Positions 13,228 to 18,235 of a stretch of 18,235 nt of DNA are shown piece by piece. The position numbers were made by a program, and so were the translations under genes. The DNA comes from Planctomycetota bacterium. Its GTDB lineage: Bacteria > Planctomycetota > Phycisphaerae > UBA1845. Location: positions 1 to 18,235 of the forward strand of contig JAJRSP010000188.1 of assembly GCA_024278775.1 (NCBI GenBank), given 5' to 3'. The notes under the pieces are model-generated. The model searched no databases. It was not told the origin of the DNA and saw nothing but the letters and a program-made list of their open reading frames with translations. Each line of letters starts with the position of its first letter. The stretch's first letter is position 1.

Positions 13228-14760
13228 ATGTACGCACAGTTTTTCGGACTTCGCGAACTGCCCTTCAACAACACGCCGGATCCACGTTTTTTTTATTCGA
13301 CGCCGGATCATGAAGAGGCGATGGCTTCGCTGATCTACGCCGTCCAAGAGAGAAAAGGGTTCGTGCTGCTGACGGGCGAAATCGGCGCAGGAAAAACGCT
13401 GGTCTCACGGATGATGCTGCGCCACTTCGGCACGATGATTTCTTTCGCGACGATCAACCACGCCGTGGAGGACGGCCGGGACCTACTCGAGTCGATCTGC
13501 ACGGAGTTCGAGATGCATGTCGACCCGGGTGCCAGCCGGACCAACCTCGTGCGGCTCCTGCACGACTTTCTACTCAGCAAGTTCGCTCAGAATCACCCGG
13601 TGGTACTCGTCCTAGACGAAGCTCAAAACCTGTCCTCAGACGCGTTCGAACAGCTTCGTATGATCGGAAATCTCGAAGCCGATGACGCCAAGTTGTTACA
13701 GATCGTCATCGTGGGGCAACCCGAACTCCAACAACGTTTCGCCTCTCCCAAGTTTTGCCAACTACGGCAGCGAATCTTCCGTAACTTTCACCTGCCCGCC
13801 ATGAACCGAGAAACGGCGGAGGGGTACATCCGACATCGACTCTCGGTAGCCGGTTCAGAAAAGCTTTCGACCTTCACTGACGACGCGATGGACCGAATCT
13901 TTGAGTTTTCTCGCGGCGTCCCGCGCATCATCAACACACTCTGCGACAACGCCATGCTGAGTGCGTACTCGGCCGACCGAACTGAAATCGACGGCAACGC
14001 CATCCAATCCGGCGTCGAGCAGATGATGGTCACCGAACCGACCGCCGACGATACATCCGACGCCTTCGCAGCTGCCGATCGTACCTCACCGGTATCAGTA
14101 CCAACCCCTGCCCGCGCACCGGCGCAGCCTCGACCGGAACCTCCCCGCGAGCCCCCAGCACCAACCGCTCCGCCGCCCGTAACCGTGAGCCAACCACCCA
14201 GACCCGCGCCTCCGAGACGTCAGCCACGCGTCGCCAACCAGTTCGCCCGACGACGCCAGGCCCCGGCAACCGTCTGGCCGGCAGCGCTCGCCGCCCAACA
14301 AGACCGGGTTAACGCAGAGAGCGCGGCCCTGCTTGCTCAATCCAAATGTGCGCGGGCGGAACTGGAGCCGCTCGTTCATCGGGCCGAATCCCTCGTGACC
14401 CGCGCTCAGTTGGCCGTCGATGATCTGACGCGACGGGAGGAGCGGCTGCGTAGCGCCGATCGAACCGTATCCGTAGTGGTCCGTGAACTCCGCAGTCTGC
14501 TTGACCGGGCGCAACGAACCCCGGTTCGCTCGTCAAAAACCAACACCACCCAGCGCACGACATCGCCTCTTACGGCGCAACCAAACCTGCTGCATGACAA
14601 GCGTATTCTCAAGCAAATCGAAGCCGACCGGGGACGGATCGAGGGGTTTCAGCGCCGTGCCGCTCAGTTGCGAGATATGCTCGACGCCACACGTCAGGGT
14701 GCGACCGCGGCAGATTCTCCCCGTGATGTCCACCACGGCAACTCTGTCCCAAGTAAGTAG
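13228..14760 (+). CDS. ExeA-like AAA ATPase with proline-rich and coiled-coil tail
   Basis: A 510-residue ATPase of the ExeA/GspA type, a family found with type II secretion and with exopolysaccharide/exosortase clusters. It begins MYAQFFGLRELPFNNTPDPRFFY, the classic start. Walker A is GEIGAGKT (50-57), Walker B VLVLDEAQ (126-133), and VGQPELQQR plus LRQRIFRNFHLPAM (179-192) fit sensor 1 and the arginine region. The AAA part ends near 270. It is followed by a proline-rich linker (about 287-336) and two charged helical, coiled-coil-like segments (about 353-430 and 455-490). No transmembrane segment is visible. ExeA proteins usually carry a membrane segment and a peptidoglycan-binding domain here, so this tail is unusual. 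An in-frame GTG at 13213 with AGGA seven bases upstream is an alternative start. It probably energises assembly of the surface polysaccharide machinery; this is inferred from neighbours. Confidence 0.9.
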   Translation: MYAQFFGLRELPFNNTPDPRFFYSTPDHEEAMASLIYAVQERKGFVLLTGEIGAGKTLVSRMMLRHFGTMISFATINHAVEDGRDLLESICTEFEMHVDPGASRTNLVRLLHDFLLSKFAQNHPVVLVLDEAQNLSSDAFEQLRMIGNLEADDAKLLQIVIVGQPELQQRFASPKFCQLRQRIFRNFHLPAMNRETAEGYIRHRLSVAGSEKLSTFTDDAMDRIFEFSRGVPRIINTLCDNAMLSAYSADRTEIDGNAIQSGVEQMMVTEPTADDTSDAFAAADRTSPVSVPTPARAPAQPRPEPPREPPAPTAPPPVTVSQPPRPAPPRRQPRVANQFARRRQAPATVWPAALAAQQDRVNAESAALLAQSKCARAELEPLVHRAESLVTRAQLAVDDLTRREERLRSADRTVSVVVRELRSLLDRAQRTPVRSSKTNTTQRTTSPLTAQPNLLHDKRILKQIEADRGRIEGFQRRAAQLRDMLDATRQGATAADSPRDVHHGNSVPSK

Positions 14761-14791
14761 GCCCCGACGCCACCTCACCAACTCGCTCCGT

Positions 14792-16129
14792 TCATGCGCC
14801 GGCATCCGGTGGCCCGTCTACCGTCGACACCAACCGTAACGCCGAAAACACGATCACAATCGCCAACCAGTGCAGCACCGTGCCCAGCACTACGCCGCCG
14901 ACGATCCACGACACGGGAAACGCCCAGAACACCACACCAAGCCCCTCGACACCGGGCGTCGCCCCGGAAAAATGTGGCAGACCGAAGTGGGTCAGGGCGT
15001 ACCCGATGGTGATCGAAACTTTGGCGACCATCGTCCCGATCGGCGGAATCACCAAGGCCGCCCCGAGCATGGCGGCCAGGAGATTGTGGTGAAGCCGCTT
15101 GGAGCCATACGCCACGACAAGCGCAGTCCACCAGCCCAGCGGCAAACACGCCATGAACGCACCATGCCCGACGGCCGCCGACGCACACAATTGCTCCAGC
15201 CGACTGGATCGCACCTGTTGCCAGAGCGCCACCGGACTGACCCAATGGTGCCACGATGCCAGGCCATGAACGGTTTTGGCCCGTCCCCCACCGTTAAAGC
15301 CATGGGGCACCCGCTCACGGTTGTTGTAGGGCGGGCTATGGCCCGCCGCCGTCCATTCCACATCAGCAAGTTTCGGCTGAGGCCAGGGAATCAACCGCCG
15401 GATCGCGAGCGCCCAGTGCATGAAAAAACCTTTCGCCCCGTCGCGAAAAGGCTTCAAATGCGACACCCGCTCCCCGCGCGGCGGGTAAATACAAGACACC
15501 GGCACCTCCACGATCGGGCAACCGGCCCACACCGCCCGCGCGATGATCTCCGCCTCAAACCCGAACCGGCCCGTCCGACACCGAACCACGTCGAACAGAC
15601 GCAACGGATAGACGCGAAGCCCGCACTGGCTATCACGAACTACCACGCCCGTCTCCAGCCAAAGCCCAAGCGACGACGTATACCATCCGGTCAGGTTGGA
15701 CTTCGGCAGCCCCGGCGTGTGTTCGCTTCGCGTCCCGAGGACCAACGCATCCGGCACGGCACGCGCCGCATTGAGCATGGCCGGGATCTCCTCCGGCGAA
15801 AGCTGCCCGTCGGTGTCCATCGTGACGGCGTGGGTATAGCCGCTCTGCCGAGCCTGCGCGAAGCCCGTTCGCATAGCCGCGGCCTTACCCTGGTTTACGG
15901 TGTGGGTCAGCACATGCATGGACACCGGGTGCGTTTGACTCGACCAGGCATCGAGCACATCGGCCGTGTCATCGGTAGCCCCATCGTTGATGACAATCAG
16001 TGGCACCCCCACGCGTTCAATCCGCGCGAGCACATCGAGAAGCGTGACCGCATTGTTGTACGTGGGTGCGATTACGACCGGACGAAAGCAAACACCGGCC
16101 GGTGCGTCGTCCGCTAGATCCGCGTGCAT
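14792..16129 (-). CDS. GT2 glycosyltransferase fused to DUF2062 membrane domain
   Basis: A 445-residue fusion. Residues about 17-245 are a family 2 (GT-A) glycosyltransferase: VVIAPTYNNAVTLLDVL, VINDGATDDTADVL (47-59), NQGKAAAMRTGF, the metal-binding DTDGQ (105-109), and DSQCGLRVYPL (166-176), as in dolichol/polyprenyl-phosphate sugar transferases. Residues about 296-430 are DUF2062: a first helix near FMACLPLGWWTALVVAYG, NLLAAMLGAALVIPPIGTM, then two more hydrophobic segments, anchoring it in the inner membrane. The linker (about 260-283) is encoded by a palindromic repeat. ATG 16129 starts eight bases after the permease stop with GAGGGG upstream; the frame continues further upstream but that part is the antisense shadow of the permease. 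It converges on the AAA ATPase gene with a 31-base gap. The lipid and sugar substrates are unknown. Confidence 0.9.
   Translation of the reverse strand: MHADLADDAPAGVCFRPVVIAPTYNNAVTLLDVLARIERVGVPLIVINDGATDDTADVLDAWSSQTHPVSMHVLTHTVNQGKAAAMRTGFAQARQSGYTHAVTMDTDGQLSPEEIPAMLNAARAVPDALVLGTRSEHTPGLPKSNLTGWYTSSLGLWLETGVVVRDSQCGLRVYPLRLFDVVRCRTGRFGFEAEIIARAVWAGCPIVEVPVSCIYPPRGERVSHLKPFRDGAKGFFMHWALAIRRLIPWPQPKLADVEWTAAGHSPPYNNRERVPHGFNGGGRAKTVHGLASWHHWVSPVALWQQVRSSRLEQLCASAAVGHGAFMACLPLGWWTALVVAYGSKRLHHNLLAAMLGAALVIPPIGTMVAKVSITIGYALTHFGLPHFSGATPGVEGLGVVFWAFPVSWIVGGVVLGTVLHWLAIVIVFSALRLVSTVDGPPDAGA
15283..15310. repeat. GC-rich palindromic repeat C, inside GT2-DUF2062 gene
   Basis: It has the same outer arms as repeats A and B: GTCCCCCACCG and CATGGGGCAC around TTAAAGC. 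It encodes residues about 274-283 of the glycosyltransferase (minus strand), in frame. Confidence 0.75.
15330..15347. repeat. GC-rich palindrome D, inside GT2-DUF2062 gene
   Basis: GGCGGGC and GCCCGCC form a perfect 7-bp stem around TATG. It lies 19 bases from repeat C. Together C and D make a composite unit of about 65 bases that supplies residues about 261-283 of the linker. Confidence 0.75.
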
Positions 16130-16137
16130 CACAGGCA

Positions 16138-17451
16138 CTACCCCTCTGCCTGCCAGGAAAACCCTTTGACGCCGACGATAAAGAACACGATCCCCACGCC
16201 GAGTAGCACGCCCCACGGCAGCAGCATCTCGCTGGTGGAAAAGTCGCGCCAGACGGCCCCCTCCATCGCGAGGATCGCCCACTTCACCGGGCTGATATGG
16301 CTCAACGATTGCATCCACTGCGGCATGAACATCCGCGGCACCATCCCGCCGCCGAGCATGGCCATCCCGAGCAGCACCCCCCAGCCCAAACCGCTCACCG
16401 ACCGCTCCGTTTTTCCGAGGATGGATAGAAACATCATAATCCCCACGAACGCAGTGGCGATCATGACGAGCGAGACCGCGAGATGTCCAATCGAGTGGGG
16501 CACCACATCGAAAAACAGCCACCCCACGCCGAAGAGTGCGACCGCCAGCGACACCGTCGACCCGAAACAAGCCAGTGCCTTGCCCGCGAGAATCGTGGTC
16601 CGCCCGATCGGTGCCATGCGCAGACGTGACAGCGTGCCGCTGGTCCGCTCGATCACCATCGACGCTCCGAAGGACGCGCAACAACCCAGCACCCCCCAGA
16701 TGATGCCCTGCGGAAACGAAATCTCAAAACTGTTCTTCGGGCCTTCTCGTTCGCGACCGACCTCGGTCACATCAATGTCAATCGGTTGCCAGCCGCTCAA
16801 CCCGCCGGCCATCTCCTGCGCGCCCTCGTGGGGCGTGTCTGTGGCTTCCTTCTGCACGTCAATCTTCGTCATAAACCGATCCAACTCGGAATAGAAACGA
16901 TCCAACGTCTCACGCCGCGCCGGAGGCATCGCGGTATCGGCACGGAGTTTCTCCCGGGCAGCATCGACCTGACGCCGGACGGACTCGCCCTCGGTCATAC
17001 TCGACATGACCGACTCAAACGCGTATTTCGTGAGCAAACCACTAACCATCGCCGCCTCAGCCGTGCGCGCCGGGTCAACTCCCACCTCGATGCGAGGTTG
17101 TTCATTCAGGAGCACACGCCCCATCGCCTCGCCAAACCCCTTCGTCAGCACGAGGTAGGCCACCTTCTTTCCACGGCGCACCGCGTCGACCGCTGCGCCG
17201 CGCGTCGCTCGCGTCACCGAAAACTCACTCGCCCCGTCGAGCGTATCCACAAACGCGGCGGAACGCTCACTCTGATCTTCGTCCACGACGACGATCTGCA
17301 TCCCCCCGCCGCCACCGCTTCGCGCGGCAAAGATCAAGCCGAAGAACACGCAGTAAATAAACGGGAACACAAACGTCACAAACGCACCACCACGATCGCG
17401 CAGCAGCAGGCGGATGTCCTTACCGGCCAGGGCTATAATGACTCTACCCAT
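16138..17451 (-). CDS. ABC-2 type transporter permease
   Basis: A 437-residue inner-membrane permease of the ABC-2 type (PF12698). One N-terminal helix (about 23-42) is followed by a large extracytoplasmic domain (about 43-245) with a predicted helical, charged middle (SVRRQVDAAREKLRAD). Five more hydrophobic segments lie near 248-266, 292-314, 322-345, 353-372 and 408-428. ERTSGTLSRLRMAPIGRTTILAGK (268-291) is the usual cytoplasmic coupling stretch. ATG 17451 overlaps the ATPase stop by one base (TAATG), so the two are translationally coupled. The pair probably exports a lipid, drug or glycolipid, and the direct link to a lipid-type glycosyltransferase makes a cell-surface substrate plausible. 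The longer frame reaching 17556 is the ATPase shadow. Confidence 0.92.
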   Translation of the reverse strand: MGRVIIALAGKDIRLLLRDRGGAFVTFVFPFIYCVFFGLIFAARSGGGGGMQIVVVDEDQSERSAAFVDTLDGASEFSVTRATRGAAVDAVRRGKKVAYLVLTKGFGEAMGRVLLNEQPRIEVGVDPARTAEAAMVSGLLTKYAFESVMSSMTEGESVRRQVDAAREKLRADTAMPPARRETLDRFYSELDRFMTKIDVQKEATDTPHEGAQEMAGGLSGWQPIDIDVTEVGREREGPKNSFEISFPQGIIWGVLGCCASFGASMVIERTSGTLSRLRMAPIGRTTILAGKALACFGSTVSLAVALFGVGWLFFDVVPHSIGHLAVSLVMIATAFVGIMMFLSILGKTERSVSGLGWGVLLGMAMLGGGMVPRMFMPQWMQSLSHISPVKWAILAMEGAVWRDFSTSEMLLPWGVLLGVGIVFFIVGVKGFSWQAEG

Positions 17452-18235
17452 TAGTCCCGCAGCGCCCTCCCCGTGAGATTCAGAAACACACGCTCCAGGT
17501 CGGGCCGGTCCACGCGTAGCGACAGAATACCGCCCTCCTGTTGCAGCTTGATGCACTCTTGCAGTGGATCGTTCGATTCGATACGCGTTTCGCCGTCGCG
17601 GCGACGAACCGTCACGACGCTTTTGCCGCCGTGACGCTCGATGAGCTTGTCCACCGTGTCCAGCGCCAGAAACTTTCCGTGGTCGATAATGCCGACGCGG
17701 TCACACAGCCGCTCGGCCTCCTCCATGTAGTGCGTGGTGTAGATGACCGTTTTGCCCTGCGATTGAAGTTCGAGGATTTTATCAAACATCGCGTTACGAG
17801 ACTGCGGGTCCACACCTACCGTCGGCTCATCGAGAAGCAACAGCGGCGGATCATGGACCAGCGCCACGGCGAGATTCAGACGACGTTTCATCCCACCGGA
17901 GTAGGTCTTGGCCCGGTCCGTCTGACGATCGCTCAGCGCCACAAAGTCCAACGACCACGCCACACGCTCACGAAGCGTCGTGCCACGCAATCCGGCCAGC
18001 TTCCCGAAAAAAGTCACATTCTCCGTCCCGGTTAACTCCTCATAGATCGCCATCGCCTGCGGCGCGACACCGATCTCCCGCCGCGACTGCGGCAGATCCG
18101 GACCGGCACCGCCGTTGAGTTCAATACTGCCAGAATCGGGCCGAAGCAGCCCGGCGATCATGCTGATCGTGGTCGTCTTGCCGGCCCCGTTGGGACCAAG
18201 GAAACCAAAAATCTCGCCCGGCTTCACCTCAAAGC
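17451..18235 (-). CDS. ABC transporter ATP-binding protein (5' end outside window)
   Basis: The ATPase partner of the ABC-2 permease. About 260 residues are visible; the frame stays open to the window edge, and the GTG at 18227 reads as an internal valine (FEVKPGEIFGFLGPNGAGKTT), so the true start lies beyond. Counting from that codon: Walker A GPNGAGKTT (11-19), Q-loop VAPQ (54-57), signature YSGGMKRR (109-116), Walker B LLLLDEP (129-135), D-loop VDPQ and the switch His in YTTH (163-166). The C-terminal part has the regulatory-type extension common in drug/lipid exporters of the NatA/DrrA group (RRRDGETRIES, DRPDLERVFLNLTGRALRD). It is first in the operon with the permease and the GT2-DUF2062 gene. 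Confidence 0.95.
   Translation of the reverse strand, partial: FEVKPGEIFGFLGPNGAGKTTTISMIAGLLRPDSGSIELNGGAGPDLPQSRREIGVAPQAMAIYEELTGTENVTFFGKLAGLRGTTLRERVAWSLDFVALSDRQTDRAKTYSGGMKRRLNLAVALVHDPPLLLLDEPTVGVDPQSRNAMFDKILELQSQGKTVIYTTHYMEEAERLCDRVGIIDHGKFLALDTVDKLIERHGGKSVVTVRRRDGETRIESNDPLQECIKLQQEGGILSLRVDRPDLERVFLNLTGRALRD

Noticed and set aside
14870..16117. Plus-strand open frame of 415 codons
   Set aside because: Antisense to the GT2-DUF2062 gene; Arg/His/Pro-rich composition with no motifs.
1..18235. CRISPR arrays, tRNA or rRNA genes
   Set aside because: No regularly spaced direct repeats and no recognisable cloverleaf or rRNA segments were seen on reading both strands; no tool-based search was possible.

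Overview
The window looks like a GC-rich chromosome segment from a member of the Planctomycetota, probably near the Phycisphaerae. The main pointers are a CxxCGYHLRG...CPECG zinc ribbon typical of that group, the style of the aldehyde dehydrogenase and phosphatase-like proteins, and GC-rich palindromic repeats between and within genes. This placement is inferred from sequence style, not from a search.

Bases 1-2500 (minus strand) hold the worn end of an RHS/YD-repeat locus. A 5'-truncated RHS gene with a variable tip is followed by a small two-helix zinc-ribbon membrane protein, then by a second, orphan RHS core-plus-tip fragment. This order matches the tip / immunity gene / displaced tip layout known from Rhs polymorphic toxin loci. 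Bases 2628-3962 are a structurally intact IS3-family (IS407-like) insertion sequence with 40-bp terminal inverted repeats, two overlapping ORFs and a GGGAAAC slippery heptamer. Bases 3963-4398 are gene-poor and are bracketed by a 38-bp direct repeat.

Bases 4399-9182 carry housekeeping or metabolic genes: an alkaline-phosphatase-superfamily protein that lacks most canonical metal ligands (minus), and then on the plus strand an RlmD-type rRNA methyltransferase, a small DUF6504-like protein and an NAD(P)-dependent aldehyde dehydrogenase, the last preceded by two palindromic repeats.

Bases 9270-14760 form an exopolysaccharide cluster. On the minus strand lie a Wza-like export lipoprotein, a stand-alone CpsD/BY-type kinase with a tyrosine-rich tail, a GT4-type glycosyltransferase and a tiny putative lipoprotein. 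A 352-bp divergent region with a nested inverted repeat separates them from an ExeA-like AAA ATPase on the plus strand, which has a proline-rich and coiled-coil tail. Together they suggest regulated synthesis and export of a surface polysaccharide; the polymerase, flippase and Wzc/CpsC partner are not in the window.

Bases 14792-18235 (minus) are a tight three-gene operon: ABC ATPase (cut by the window end), ABC-2 permease (1-base overlap) and a GT2 glycosyltransferase fused to a DUF2062 membrane domain (8-base gap). A palindromic repeat sits in frame in the linker of that fusion.

I did not find a clearly new multi-gene system. The best leads are the RHS tip/zinc-ribbon pair, the metal-site substitutions in the phosphatase-like protein, and the palindromic repeat that has become coding sequence.
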